Of a DNA stretch of 64,000 bases, positions 37,701-50,297 are shown one piece after another. Where the stretch lies: positions 691,537-755,536 of the forward strand of contig VXBP01005586.1 of assembly GCA_013400115.1 (NCBI GenBank), written 5' to 3'. The position numbers and the translations under genes were made by a program. Below the pieces are notes generated by a model, which was given only the letters and a program-made list of their open reading frames with translations, was not told the DNA's origin and ran no database searches. Position 1 is the stretch's first letter. Each line of letters begins with the position of its first letter. This stretch comes from Rhinopomastus cyanomelas. Its lineage: Eukaryota; Chordata; Aves; Bucerotiformes; Rhinopomastidae.

Positions 37701-39258
37701 AAGAGGCCTGGTATCTCTATTTATGGACCATCTTCAAGAGGCGTAGTCTTAAATTAGGACAGGAGCTGGGAGCTGAAAGAGTGGGCTCACAGGAACAGGA
37801 AGCCCCAAGATTGTTGGCCTGCAGGCTTGGTGCACTCAGGCCTCAAAAGCATTTCTGAAAAATGGAAAAAAATGAGCTTTGTTGTCTTCATTGCTGATTG
37901 AGCTGACATCTCATCCTCCAGACATGAGCATACTCCTTGATCTAACCTATATTTGAAGAGAAGTATGATATTCAGTGAGAGTTAATAACATCTTTATCCT
38001 TCCTTTGGAGGTATTCCAGTGTTTGCTGAGTGCTTGCCTTTAGCAATGGGTAGCCCTTCCCTGGGAGATGACAGAAGAACAGCATTTGATTCATGGTGGT
38101 ATGGATCCTGCCTGACCAGCCTGCAGCATTTGACAGTCCCCAGGCTCTGGCAAGCCCACCAGCTGCCTTGAAAACTGAGAGTTTGATAAACCAAATTTCT
38201 TATTTGGGACCTGGATCTCATACTCCTGATCTCCCACTCGGAGCACAGGGTCATCTTGTTGCTCCATGTCTTCTCCAGCACTCCGAGAAAGTACACTCCA
38301 GTTCTGCCACCTCAGTTAGATCTAGCTCCTGACATACCTCCTGGCCCAGCTCATTCTGTGTCCTAAACCCAGTCCAACTTTAATACCTCAGCACCATCCC
38401 CCTTGTTCTGGATGTTTTACACCTCAATATCTGCCTCTCACAGCATTCCTCATGCTGAGATTTGTAAGGAAAATTGTTTTGGTAGAGACTCAACATTCCC
38501 ATATGCTTCTTCTGAAGGTAAGGGAAAATGTACCTCAGAATCAAGGGCCATAGGTCTCTGCCTGTCAGGTCACATAGTGCCTTCAGCTTGCCTCTGTAGT
38601 TGGGCAGTGCCATGTGGTTATGTACATGGAGATTCTCTATGCCAGAAAGGATGAGAGTGGCTCTGAAGAAAGCATTCAGTTTTCACCCGGGGTAGAGATA
38701 GAGACCTATCACGCATTTTGTAACTTGTGTTCCTTAAAGCAAGGAGGTGGATTGAAGGAACAAATGTTCATCATAACTGAAGAAGTGCCGTTAACATCTT
38801 CTGATAATTGCCAGAGTTCAGAACGTTGCTAATGCCACGACACTTCATGCTTTGCTATCTGTACCTCTCAGCTAGCCTTTCACAGACATGGAGCACTTAA
38901 CACAGTGTTAGTACTAGGTAACCACAGTGTTACAATGCCAGGGATTTTGCTTAAGCAGCCATATATTTCCACCTTTGGGGACAGAAGCATCCAACTCAGC
39001 TGACTCATACATTTTAAAAATAAATTTTTATATCTTTGCTTTGAAGAATTGTGCTCTTCTAAAAAATTTTATTTGTGAGCCAGGGTTTCTCGCATTCCTT
39101 ACTAAATTGCCCTTCCTGTCACGCAACATGTATTTTCCCTGTTTTCCTATCAAGGTGTTGACTTACCATCTTACTGCAATCTGTTGATTCATAAGATGGC
39201 TGGAAGCCCTCCTTCCTTAAACACAAGTTGCCATAAAGGGTGCATAGTTAATTTCTGT
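34743..39258. other. No recognisable gene
   Basis: About 4.5 kb without an identified repeat or gene. Open frames reach about 100 codons (37994-38296 minus) but overlap frames on the other strand and show no domain. Confidence 0.45.
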
Positions 39259-40061
39259 TCATAGGATCATAGGATCATAGGATCATAGGATGTTAGGGGT
39301 TGGAAGGGACCCAAGAGATCATCGAGTCCAACCCCCCTGCCGGAGCAGGACAAAACTATCTAACACAGATCACAGAGGAACGCATCCAGGCGGGCCTTGA
39401 AAGTCCCCAGAGAAGGAGACTCCACGACCTCCCTGGGGAGTCTGTTCCAGTGCTCTGTGACCCTCACAGTAAAGAAGTTCCCCCTTGTGTTGAGGCGGAA
39501 CCTCCTCTGCTGCAACTTACACCCATTGCTCCTTGTCCTATCACAGGGAGCAAGTGAAAAGAGCCTGTCCCCCCCCTCCTGGCCAGCCTTCAGGTACTTA
39601 TAAACATTGATCAAATCTCCCCTAAGTCTTCTCTTCTCCAGACTAAAAAGCCCCAAGTCCCTCAGCCTCTCCTCATAAGCCATGCCCTCCTGTCCCCTAA
39701 TCATCCTCGTAGCCCTCCGCTGGACCCTCTCCAGTAGATCCTTGTCCCTCTTAAACTGGGGGGCCCAAAACTGAACACAGTACTCAAGATGAGGCCTCAC
39801 CAGGGCAGAGTAGAGGGGGAGAAGAACCTCCCTCGATCTGCTGGACACACTCCTCCTAATACACCCCAGGATCCCATTGGCCTTCTTGGCCACCAGGGCA
39901 CATTGCTGTGCCATGGTTAACCTGTTGTCCACCAGGACCCCCAGGTCCCTCTCCACAGGACTGCTTTCCAGTAGATCACCTCCCAGCCTGTACTGGTGGA
40001 GTTTGTTATTCCTCCCCAGATGCAGGACTCTGCACTTGTCCCTGTTGAACCTCATCTGGTT
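39259..40061 (-). mobile_element. CR1 LINE 3' segment, young-looking, distinct tail
   Basis: The tail is four tandem octamers of the ATAGGATC type, unlike the ATTCTRTG-type tail of the other copies. Downstream blocks ('gttaggggttggaagggacc', 'catcgagtccaacccccctg') also differ from the common subfamily. The element is 5'-truncated at 40061. Its coding part is uninterrupted. Confidence 0.95.
39360..40055 (-). pseudogene. CR1 ORF2 C-terminal part, open reading frame intact
   Basis: The frame spans 231 codons from MRFNRDKCRVLHLGRNN to the natural end FLCDLC. It includes ERDLGVLVDNRLTM, the block around VRPHLEYCVQFWAP and FFTVRVTEHWNRLP, all conserved in CR1 ORF2 after the RT catalytic core. The catalytic core and endonuclease are missing through 5' truncation, so the peptide cannot drive retrotransposition. 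The absence of any stop or frameshift indicates a recent insertion compared with other copies here. Confidence 0.9.
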
Positions 40062-41012
40062 AGTGTTCAGTGAATTTAATTTTGGTCAGGTCCTTATGCC
40101 TCAGCAGCTGGCTCTGACGCCAGCCCTGGCGCATGACAGGTATCTGAGAAAGGCTTCTATCAAAACTCTCCATCCACCAGTGGGGTTTGGCCATTAACCT
40201 TTTGTTTATGTACATGCTGTGCAATAGGGAGGCTCTTCATGGTATTTACTTGGTAAAGGCATTTAAACTGAACAAATGCTTTATGGCTCAGGGCATAGTC
40301 ACTCCACATAGAGTGTGAGTTGACTCTTTTCTCTGCAGAGATTAATGCTGCAATCTTAGTCATCGTGGATGCCTTATTGTCAAACCGCTAACATCAGTGT
40401 CTCTTAAGTGGCCAGCCATACCATTATTTATAAAATAGGGATTCTTTCCCAGTGCTATCACTACCACTCCTTTGATTTCCATAGCATATAATAATCTGCA
40501 CTATCAGCTGTGCAGCATTTTACACGGCTATGTATTTTTTACTCTATAATGAGCTGCGCGTGTGTGAGTGACACATAAAAAATAGATGAATATTGCTATC
40601 GCACCTACTGCAGTGTATGAGCTGATGCAGTTAGACACAAAATGCAGACAGAAATCCACCTCACCTCTCAGGCTAATTTTAGTCTCTCCCTCTCTTCTCT
40701 CTAGCTGCGTGTGCATGAAATCACTCGCAGTCTGACAGCGTTCCAGTAACCTGTGCCGCACGCGGAGCGGGATGTATTTGCTAACCATCTGCTTGCATGG
40801 CACGGGTTAACTGAGCCTGCGGGATTGTGCTTACCTAAACAAAACCACTGCAGTGAGGGAAAAACAATGAATGGGTGGAGATGATCAGCCCATGCATTCC
40901 AGGCAGCAATGACAGTCTGAAGGTTGCAGCAGCATCAGGATCTGCGTTCCAAGTGCACAGATCGTACAACCTGCAGTGATTTTACGTGGAGCTGCTGTTT
41001 ATTTGCTGAACC
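40062..41012 (+). promoter_or_regulatory. Upstream region of the ANKRD9-like gene
   Basis: The 950 bases before the ATG contain no repeat. A TATA-like tactctataatg lies near 40540 and CpG-containing patches at 40550-40560 and 40755-40770, but there is no real CpG island. A possible splice acceptor (gcacag) at about 40960 leaves room for a non-coding first exon. The transcription start cannot be placed. Confidence 0.35.
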
Positions 41013-41903
41013 ATGGCCAGTAACCAGGCCAGCCTGCAGGATGATCAGAGCAGGCACTGCAAGTTCTTATCCTATATGTTCTACCAGGCTGTGAGAGATC
41101 ACAAGCCTGTGTGGATGCTGGAAGACATGAGAACTATGGAGTATTTTTACTGGGAGGAAAATGCCAGCCTAAGAACCTACTCACCTTCAGAAGCCCTTCT
41201 CTATGCAGTGGTGCATAACCACCTGCCTTATGCTCAGTATCTGCTATCTCATTTTCCAGAGGAGGCTCTCAAGGTGCCTGGGGAACACTTCTGCTATTGC
41301 CCATCCTCTGCTCCTCACTTGGCCATGGCGGTCACATACGACAGGAGAGATATCTTGGGACTGATCATCAAAATTGCACACAAGCTCCCCAGCTTGAACT
41401 CCTACATCAATAGGACTGGCTGCTTTCACCTGGAAGATGGGAAAACTCCCCTGCACCTTGCCTGTGAACTGCTGAGGTCAGAGACAGTCCTCATCTTGCT
41501 TGGGAATGGAGCTTCTCCCAGAATACAGGACAGTAAAGGGCTTACCCCGCTGGACGTCATCCTGGAGCAGATGTGGGACTCCAAAGTCAATGTGGCATCA
41601 AAGAAGCTCTGCCTCGACTACCTCTTGCTTTTCATGCCCAACCCACAATTTAAGATGCGGAAAGTTCTGCAGGAGCACCCAGACCACTGGACAGCTTTGC
41701 TGGGGGAAGACAAATTCAACAGCCTAGTGGGGAACACACCTGCTTCTTTATATCTGCAAGCTATGCAAACTATTCTCCAGACCCTTCCCCCCTCCCACTT
41801 CCCTAAAAGCATCCAGGAACTACCTATACCTCAGGCACTAAAGCCCTTACCATCCTATGGCAAAAAGCTACCAACAAAAAATGTGGTAAATTATTTTCCT
41901 TGA
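41013..41903 (+). CDS. ANKRD9-like: Ankyrin repeat protein of the ANKRD9 family (ANKRD9-like)
   Basis: A single uninterrupted exon encodes 296 residues; the ATG has a strong context (aaccATGG). Residues 23-40 (FYQAVRDHKPVWMLEDMR) and 57-78 match the conserved N-terminal block of ANKRD9. An ankyrin repeat spans about 142-174 (DGKTPLHLACELL to LLGNGASPR), with a following partial repeat (DSKGLTPLDVIL) and weaker repeat-like helices at 58-80 and 100-120. The C-terminus (LGEDKFNSLVG, then AMQTIL and FPKSIQELPIPQALKPL) also follows ANKRD9. Mammalian ANKRD9 is about 317 residues; from published work on the family it binds a cullin-5 ligase and targets IMPDH2. A role as a substrate adaptor is inferred. 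The protein diverges enough from mammalian ANKRD9 that a paralogue is likelier than the orthologue. No break is visible. Confidence 0.88.
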   Translation: MASNQASLQDDQSRHCKFLSYMFYQAVRDHKPVWMLEDMRTMEYFYWEENASLRTYSPSEALLYAVVHNHLPYAQYLLSHFPEEALKVPGEHFCYCPSSAPHLAMAVTYDRRDILGLIIKIAHKLPSLNSYINRTGCFHLEDGKTPLHLACELLRSETVLILLGNGASPRIQDSKGLTPLDVILEQMWDSKVNVASKKLCLDYLLLFMPNPQFKMRKVLQEHPDHWTALLGEDKFNSLVGNTPASLYLQAMQTILQTLPPSHFPKSIQELPIPQALKPLPSYGKKLPTKNVVNYFP

Positions 41904-44900
41904 CTTTATTTTCTGGGTCTCAGATTTTCAAAGGCAACTTAGGGGAGCTGGTCATCCACCACCCTCTGCTTTTTAGTGTGATTTTAGTACTTAACCTATT
42001 AGGCTCTGCTGAAAAATCCAATATTTTATGACAAGATTTTAAATGTCTTTTCTAATTGAATGCAGGCACGGCACTTTTAAAGGCAAAAGCCTTCTTTGTT
42101 TTCTGTTTTGTTGTGCATGTGAAGGGTTAACTGTAGTCGAGTGTTATGTTTGATTTCTTAGCTGTGGGCTGGTCTTAGTGTTTCTGAATCCTCAATATGA
42201 TAACCGTATCCTGTGTAATGTACCTGAGTAAAAAGGAACTATGAAAATCCCAGTGGGATTTTCAAGTGATGTGACTATGGGACTGTGCTCCGCCAGGGCT
42301 GGGAGAAACACCATTCTGTACCAACGGGGTTCAAATGTCAGGTTTCCTTTCTAACAACGATTTAGCATCATCTAGTAATAACCAAAAAGTCTGTGGCTGA
42401 TGCTGCAGGGACACACAGGCAGCAGGTTTGCAGGATCCCAGACTTAACTGAGTTACTTCACAGAGGTCATAGTGTGAGGTGACATGAGTGTATATTCCTG
42501 GGAAGTGGGGTGGGGGGAGTGTGGGGGGGAAAAGATTGTCAGAATAGCATCCTGTCTCACCTGGGAGTGAGTGGGTTAAAGGCAATTCCAGTGTTGATGC
42601 CTCTACAGGCTTGTGTGTGGGGAAGGAACCATTTTCTGTCCCTTAAACAAATGGAAATCAGAGCAAGGCCAGTGGAAGCCCTGTCCTTCTCCAGTGACAT
42701 TATTGCGTTTTGATTTGTGTTTTGGGGCTGAATGTTTCTCCACAGGAGACAAAGCTTACTGACTTGATTTCCTAGTGAGTGTTAGAGCTGCTAGTACTTG
42801 CTAGTTATCCTAAGCTAAAGTATGATGCTCCACTGTTAAAAGTTGTCACTTGTCAGAGTATTTTTGCCACTCAGGTCCAGTCAGAGGGCCTGATGCTAGA
42901 AAACAGGGAAAGTTCCCAAGGACTCCCGCATGCACTGTAGGCAACACATGCTTGCTGAAAGCAGGGGTGGGGCTGCCCTGGTTTCTGGGGAGCTTTGTGT
43001 CTCACTGCCCTGGCAAAGCCCTGTCTGTTCAAGGCATAGATCCTGCTCTCCTGACTGTGTTCAGCAGTCGCAGGATCTCAACTTCTTTTGGGGGATATTC
43101 CTTACTTCAGATCCCTCTGTGCTCCTCTACTTGTAAACACAACCCTCTGCTCTGTGACTACTGTGTAACTGCACAGTGAAGTACTGTGTAACCTGGTTCC
43201 CCCGATCTGTACTGAACAGGACCGGAGGAATTGGCAGTTTCTTTAAATTAAAGAAATTTAGAGCCAAAGGCTGTGGGACACAAACCCTTTTAGCGAGTAT
43301 CTATATGAGAAACGATGTGTATTTGCATCTTAATTGTTTTATGCAAAAATGGCTCATGTCTGTGAGTAATTCCCTGCCTGTGCCAAGGCAGCTGTGCTGG
43401 AGCGGTACTCTCTTTCCACCAGCACAGGGAGCACTTCTCCTCAGTTTCCCTGTGCTCAGGATACCTGGTGACGCCAGCCATGGCCACGCGGAGATTTGCA
43501 GGGCTGTACAATGTGCCAGGCACCACCAAGTGGAACATCTTTTCAGAAATACTGGGATACTCCTCCCAGACATGCCTTCCCATGTGCAGTGGAAGCACCT
43601 CGGTGTTGGTAACACCCACACGGTGCTGTGAAGAAGCAGGCTTGCTTGTGAGACAACGTCGGCCCAGCCCTGAAAGTGGCAAGCAGGTCACAAAGGGGTT
43701 AATCCTTTTCCTGAATCACCATCCCTGGTGCTGCAGTGTCCTTCCACCCCTACCCTGCAGACTTGCATGTCTTTCCCCATCTGTGTCTACTCTTCCATGT
43801 GCATGAGGGAGGATGTGAATGGTGGAGGAAAAATTCAGGGTCGGTCTTGGGCGAGGGCTTTGCAGAGTGGCTGCTAGCTCCGCAGCCTCTGCAGCAGATG
43901 GAGGCAGTCACAGCTTGGGAAGCTAAGCAGAGTCCAGGACAGATTTACATTATAAGTAGTAGCTGAGCAGCTTCTGCCAAGCCCTGCAGGTTCCTCAGCC
44001 CTGGCAGCCCCCAGAAATCTGGAGCTAGAGGCAGAGGAAAATAGGATCTTTTTTCCCAAAGCCTGTGAGAGCAACTGTACAGAGCAGGGCCCTTGTGGCA
44101 CCCCTGGAGAGTGGAGGAGCAGGATGGAGTTTGTCCCCAGCAGCAATGCAGTATCTCATGTGGATATCGGTGGGTGAGAAGCGGAGGAGGCTGGTGATGG
44201 ATATTATTAGAATAGCAATTAGGCCCTTGGAGCAGAGAGCTCAGAAAAGGAGGGAAGGAAAATCATTCCGTTATTGCACTGGCTCAAAACCACAAGTTTT
44301 GCTGCTATAAAGAGTTTCAGAAAAGACAAGAGGAAAGGGAACGCAATCTGACTTACAAATCAAAGGAGGCAGGTAGGGATTCTTGGCATTAATGATGTAG
44401 GACTTTCTAATGAGACAGAAGGTTGTGCACAGAGAAGCAGAGCAACCCTCTGAGAGCAAGTGGGTCTGAAATGGTTTAGGGCTCTCTGGTTGACCATATT
44501 AGCTGTGGAGCATTGCGAAGGTCAGGGTTCAGGCTCTTCAGGCTTTTTGGCAGGCAGCAGGATGTTTTTGTGTGTGGCATTTATTGCCCATGTGGGAGGC
44601 CCCACTCTATACACTGGCCCTCAGCTGTTGAGCTACCACTGGACCTCTCTGTGCTGTCCTGGTGGGCTATTCACACTGTGGTGACAGCTCTTTCCATTGC
44701 CTGTAGTGATAAGAGTGCAGGATGAGGCTTTCTTCTGCTAGATTGGAGGAGTCTTCTTCTGAAACCTGGTTTGCTTATCTTATGGTGACCTGCCTTTTAG
44801 TTTGAGATCCCATTTGTCTTCCTGATCAGTGATATTACATCAGATAAGGACAAATCTACCTCAGCCCAGTCTGTGTTGACTTTTTTCTCCATTCATTCAA

Positions 44901-46331
44901 AGCCAGGTCGTTAGCTAGAGAAAACTCAAAGCATTTTCCACACTTCTGGCAACCTGACAGTCCACAGTCTTTAAAAAAACTCTGTGCTTGCATGACAAAT
45001 ATGTTAGTGACTTAGCTGACCAAAATGGGTGCTACGTGCTGTGCAGTGATGTTTACACATATACATACCGAGTGAGTGTGGTGAAGATCTGTGCTTCTGA
45101 ACTCGGGAAAAAGAGTAAAAGCAAGGGAGAAAAGAGAGAGGATCAAGTCTTTGCTAATCTTTGGATTACAGGTTAACTCTGCAGGTTGTTTCAATTTCAA
45201 GCTGTAGCACTGTAAGTATCTGAGGGGGGTGTGTGTGTTTGTGAGTGTGTGAATACGTGGGTGTGCGTGTGTGTGTAAAAGTGTAGGGGCAGAAGTGGAC
45301 CGGTCTGTCTGTGTCTCTGTCTGCCCTCTCCTGGTAAAACTCGTCACTGACTGACAATACCCAGTACACATCCGTGACCAATGCCTTAAGAAAGTCGCCT
45401 CTTCACAAGATGAGTTTGTGTGCGAAGCTCTGTGCTGCTAACAGGTAAGGATGTTTATTCTTCTCTTCAAAAAAGCAGCAGCTTTGCCTTTGGAATGGGT
45501 GTTTTACCTCTGAACACCAAGCACAAGGGCTTCTGCTCACCAACGACTACAATCATCCAGCGATGGGTTTGTGTTAGAGGCCACATTTTATCCTCAAATC
45601 CATTTTGCTTAAATAAAATCTATTACACATGCATCTTTGTATTCCTTTTCTCTGGGCTGCCAGCATAATTCAGCTCCCTACAACTTCCTAACCCTTTGCT
45701 TCTGTCTATTTCTGCAGCACCATTAGCAGGAAGGACAGGCCAGATTCTGACCTCAGTTACACCTCTTTACACCTGAAGTAAGACTTTCAAAGTCAATTGC
45801 AACACTCCTGATGTTTGTTGGTCTAAAGGAAAACAGAAACTCTTTGTGTACTTGTATTCTTCAAGGCTCCTTATGTCTGACTTTGGCGTATAAATAAATG
45901 TGACACTCAACCCCTGAAAACACTTTTTACGTTTTTCATACTTTGAATGTATACAGAGACATATTTTCCATCTAACAACGATGGGCAATTCCCTGCTCCC
46001 ATTTCCCTTGGCTTTTTTTGGAATCAGCATGACAGTGACAGATGCTGTTGTTCACTGGTTAAGTCTGAATGTCGCCATGCTCAAGTACAAATGAATGTTC
46101 ATTGTATGATACAACTTTCTTACAAAGCCATACTTTTGTAATTTTGGTTTCTCTTTTTTAGGGAAAAAAGATAATCTTCCATGTACTTGTGTTTGTACAT
46201 TACTTGCTGCATGATTAAAGACAACAAGATTGTAACGTGCTGGGAATAAAAGATATATCTACACATACCCAAATATAATGAAGCATATTAGCTGTGAAAA
46301 TAATTTAATCTGATTGTATTGCTGTAATAAA
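41904..46331 (+). promoter_or_regulatory. Possible long 3' UTR and poly(A) signals of the ANKRD9-like gene
   Basis: No gene or repeat family is recognised after the stop codon. AATAAA occurs at 45612-45617, 46245-46250 and 46326-46331. The one at 46245 sits in an AT-rich, TGTA-containing context typical of a transcript end. A 3' UTR of about 4.3 kb is possible but not shown. A GT-rich microsatellite lies at 45226-45286, and a strong donor-like AACAG/GTAAGG at about 45444 is unexplained. Confidence 0.3.
45226..45286. repeat. GT-rich imperfect microsatellite
   Basis: Imperfect (GT)n with interruptions: gtgtgtgtgtttgtgagtgt and following. Confidence 0.8.
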
Positions 46332-47147
46332 ATTGCAGTATAAACTTGATGTGTTTTTTATTAGCCAGTTGGTCAAAACCACCCACCAGCATCTATTGCT
46401 TTTGCTTTGGCTCATCTTGGTGTTTGATGATTTCATTCTGCCTGCTGAGCCATTCCCTCCAAAATGTGATCTGAGGAAGATAGTATTTTTCCTTCTCAGG
46501 GTTGCAATAGCTAGCTGTGTTGTCAGAGGATGCCCCCAAGTGATGAGGTGAACCCAGATTTCACAGATCTGCTGCAAAGTGGCAATGAATCAGAAGAAGG
46601 GGCTTAACAGGAGCAAATGGTAATTGGTTTTGGAGATTTTACTCTTTTGGATTTGAGTTCAGCTCTTGGCAGCTTATGACAAAGCTATTTCCAATGAATG
46701 TAGCAGCGCGGGCAGCCTCCTTTTCCTGTCTAGTTTATATGCCATCAACAAGCACCTTTCTTTTCTAAGGTTTCTCTTCGTACAGAAAAATGCCACATTA
46801 TAGCTTCCAGCACCAACTCCAACCTCTCCTGTAGGCTCAGCTGCTGCTGCAACTCCTCAGGGAAATTTGCACCTCACACCCATTGTGCTCTCCTAGTGGT
46901 ATTGATCCCCTGGATTCTGCACACAAACATGGAGCACATAGCTCCTCCACTGCTGGCTGGACAAAAACAGCTACCCCAAGCGTTTCAGGTGATGGGTAAC
47001 TGGTTTTACTGCTGCTTCTCCTGCTGATCACGGGACTTGGACTCCACTGACTCAGCTGTGCTCACAGGTCTCTTCAGTACACACTAGCATGTACAAGTAT
47101 ACGTTTATCTACACAGGACCAAAGGAGCCTGTAGGGGCTTTGTTAAC
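46332..47147. other. No recognisable gene
   Basis: Nothing I can name; frames below 90 codons. Confidence 0.4.
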
Positions 47148-47698
47148 AGATCAACAAAGGTTCTCCTCCCCCTCTACTCTGCCCTGCTGAGACCGCATCT
47201 GGAGTATTGTGTCCAGTTCTGGGCCCCTCAGTTCAAGAGGGACACACAACTGCTGGAGAGCGTCCAGCACAGAGCCACAAAGACGATGGAGAGGAACATC
47301 TCCCTTATGAGGAAAGGCTGAGGCAGCTGGGTCTCTTTAGCTTGGAGGAGACTGAGGGATGACCTCATTAATGTTTATAAATATGTGAAAGGTGGGTGTC
47401 AGGAGGAAGGAGCCAGGCTTTTCTCAGTGTCATCTAATGATAGGACAAGGGGCAAAGGGTGTAAGCAGGAACATAGGAGGTTCCGCATAAATACAAGAAG
47501 GAACTTCTTCACAGTGAGAGTGACGGAGCACTGGAATGGGCTGCCCAGGTGGGTTGTGAAGTCTCCTCTGAAGATGTTTAAAACCTGCCTGGATTTGTTC
47601 CTGTGTTACTTGATCTAGGTGATGCTGCTGTGGCAGAGTGATTGGACAGGATGATCTTTCAAGGTCCCTTTCAATCCCTAATGTTCTGTGATTCTGTA
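47148..47698 (+). mobile_element. CR1 LINE 3' segment (common subfamily), sense
   Basis: It starts in the block encoding LLPLYSALLRPHLEYCVQFWAP, shows frameshifts near 47310, then the DLINVYKYVKGG block and FFTVRVTEHWNGLP. It ends 'aatgttctgtgattctgt'. 5'-truncated. Confidence 0.95.
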
Positions 47699-49354
47699 CT
47701 GTAGCCTGTACTTGAACAAAAAGTTGTCGGTTTTATAGAAAAATGAGGAACAGAGAGGAACAGTTTCACGGATCTCATTTAAAGAAGGCCAAGACTATCT
47801 CCTTGCCTTCACAGAGGGAGACTTGGTCCTGACTACTTCACCACATGAATTTGGTCCCTAATGATGTAAGTTTTCTGGCGTATTGGGTCACATCTTTCCT
47901 GTATTTCAGAGTGAGAATCGGACTCAATTTCTCTTGCCCTGGCAAGAGCCCTGGCAGCTCTGCTGAAGTTGATGCTCAAGGTTAACTCCCTGTGGCAGCA
48001 GAGGGAGCCCTAAGCTGACGCATCCATCAGAGCCAGTCTCATCTAGGTATCAATTTTTTTACAACTGCAGTTAGTTGAAGCCCACGCAGCAAGATGGCTG
48101 TTTAAATAGACAGATTTAAAGGGTATATTCCCTTGTGCAAGGGGAAGCACTGTCAGATGCAGATGACGCATTGACTGAAATCCTGCCCACACCTCAGTTA
48201 TGAGTGCAGCTCCCTAGTGAATCACCCCAAATGCAGCTGATAGGTTCAGCATGTCCCATCCTGGCCTGGGTCTGTCTGACCAGCACAGCAGCACATTCTG
48301 GGAGCACACCCTACACTTTGCTGCACCACCACGCTCAGTTGGTGACATGAATGACTGCATGCAGCCATCAGGATCCAGCTCCCAAGATGCCCACAGTTGT
48401 CTCTGGCACTTCAGAAGCTGCTTTGTCACCAAGAAGCTAGGTTTCTCTGAGGGTGATTCCCAAAGGCCACTCAAACTGGAAAATTAATAATTTTCCAGAC
48501 TGGATCCCAGATCTAGGTTCAGTAAGGTGCATCTGTATTTTTCTAGGAATCTCCTGTGAAGCAGAGGGTTACTGATAGCATGAAGACCCTTGGTGATTTC
48601 ATGAATACATGCAGAGAGACGATAACTGCTCTGTACTCCAGCTGCACCCACCCACGCCATCAGATGGGCACATTCCCCTGCAGAGCTGTGAGGAGGAGGA
48701 ATGATTATCACAGAGTTGTCAGACTCACAAAACAAAACCTGGGAGAAAAGAAGAGGAGAAAAGGATTTGGAGAGGCATATGGCAAGATTCCTTCTGGGAA
48801 GCAGACCCTACAGTTAAACAGAAATAGGGAAAATCCCAAATTGCAGCACAAGCTACAAGAAGCATTAAAGCGCATAAACTGCCCTATGCAACTTTCCCTT
48901 GGAACTTTGCTTCAGGACCACAAAGAATGTCAGGTGCCAGCCTCAGAACTGAACAATTTAATTCCCTCACCCTTCTTGTTCTGGCTGACACTAATCAGAG
49001 GGTCTACTTCTCATATGGAGAGATATTGCCATGAAATCTTCCAACTGGTGGGAGGAGGCCTTGGTATAAGCAGCTCAGAGACACAGGTCCAGCCTGCTGC
49101 TGCCTACCTGCTCCCTACTCCTGCCCTTGAATGAGGAAGTCCCAGCAAAGCTGGGTCACAGTGCTGCCACACCATTGCTGGTGCAACTGCAGAGGTCAGG
49201 GGCTTTGGTGATGGGAATGAGCAACTAGGCAGGTGGTACTACTCCCTTCCAAGGTTGCTTTTAACTTCAGCAGTAGAAAATCTTGTTATTTGATGCAAAA
49301 TTAAACAGATGTCTCACAAGGCTGAACCAATCCCACCCTCTTTCAGACTGTACA
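47699..49354. other. No recognisable gene; one long unexplained frame
   Basis: A plus-strand frame at 48556-49134 is open for 192 codons, Lys- and Arg-rich in the middle (KKRRKGFGEAYGK), with no domain I recognise. At this length chance is a realistic explanation in 64 kb. Confidence 0.35.
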
Positions 49355-49641
49355 TTATCATACAATCCAGGGATCGGAAGGGACCTTGAAAGCTCATGAA
49401 GTCCAATCCCCTGCCACAGCAGGATCACCTAGACCAAGTCACACAGGAACATATCCAGGTGGGTTTTAAATGTCTCCAGAGAAGGAAACTCCACAACCCC
49501 CCTTGGCAGCCTGTTCCAATGCTCCATCACCCTTATTGTGAAGAAATTCCTTCTGATACTTATATGGAACCTCCTATGTTCCATCTTACACCCATTGCCC
49601 CTTGTCCTATCACCAGATAGCATTGAGAAGAGCCTAGCTCC
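49355..49641 (-). mobile_element. CR1 LINE 3'-end fragment (common subfamily)
   Basis: It carries ggatcggaagggacc, 'cacctagaccaagtcacaca' and 'cctcctatgttccatctta', and is cut at gagcctagctccat. The tail octamers have decayed to atcatacaatcc. Confidence 0.93.
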
Positions 49642-50165
49642 ATTATGTGCACATAAGAAATACTTTAACGTCTGCTTTAGAGCAGACATGGTGTGCTTAT
49701 AACAGTGAAGGCTTCTGAAATGGGAGAAGCATTAGGGGCTGACAAGCATCAGAAAATGAATGAGTCTGTAAAGCTGGCTGGAAATCGATGCTTTTCTTCC
49801 ACCAAAAAAGACAATAATGCAAAGGTTGTTTCAATTCTGATTCAAAATTCAAAATATGTGTGGATTTAGTTTTACAAAGAACAGAACTGATACATATCTA
49901 GAAAGTATTTCTTACAGAACAGAGAAATGTTGATGACGTCGTAATATTTTTATATGTAGTATTTTATCATAATCTGTAGTGTTGATGCACTATATAATAA
50001 TGAAAATAGCATGTATTTAAATTGAATTAAATTAGCAAAATTAAAAAAATTCCAGGGTCGAAATGTTGCCCTACATGTGATGGAAGTTGGCAAAGAAGCT
50101 AAATACCTCACCATGGGTGATATTTCCCCATCTAGTTGTTCTTTCCACTAGAGACTCAAAAAGCT
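49642..50165. other. AT-rich unassigned stretch between two CR1 fragments
   Basis: The middle (49.9-50.05 kb) is very AT-rich. No gene or named repeat is seen. Confidence 0.4.
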
Positions 50166-50297
50166 GAGTTTAAAACCTGGCTGGATATGTTCCTATGTGA
50201 CTTGACCTAGGTGATCCTGCTGTAGTGAGGGGATTAGACTACATGATCTTTCGAGGTCCCCTTCAATCCCTAATGTTCTGAGATTCTGTGATTCTGT
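50166..50297 (+). mobile_element. CR1 LINE 3'-end fragment (common subfamily), sense
   Basis: Only the last 130 bases remain, from 'gagtttaaaacctggctgga' through 'catgatctttcgaggtcc' to tail octamers gattctgtgattctg. Confidence 0.93.
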
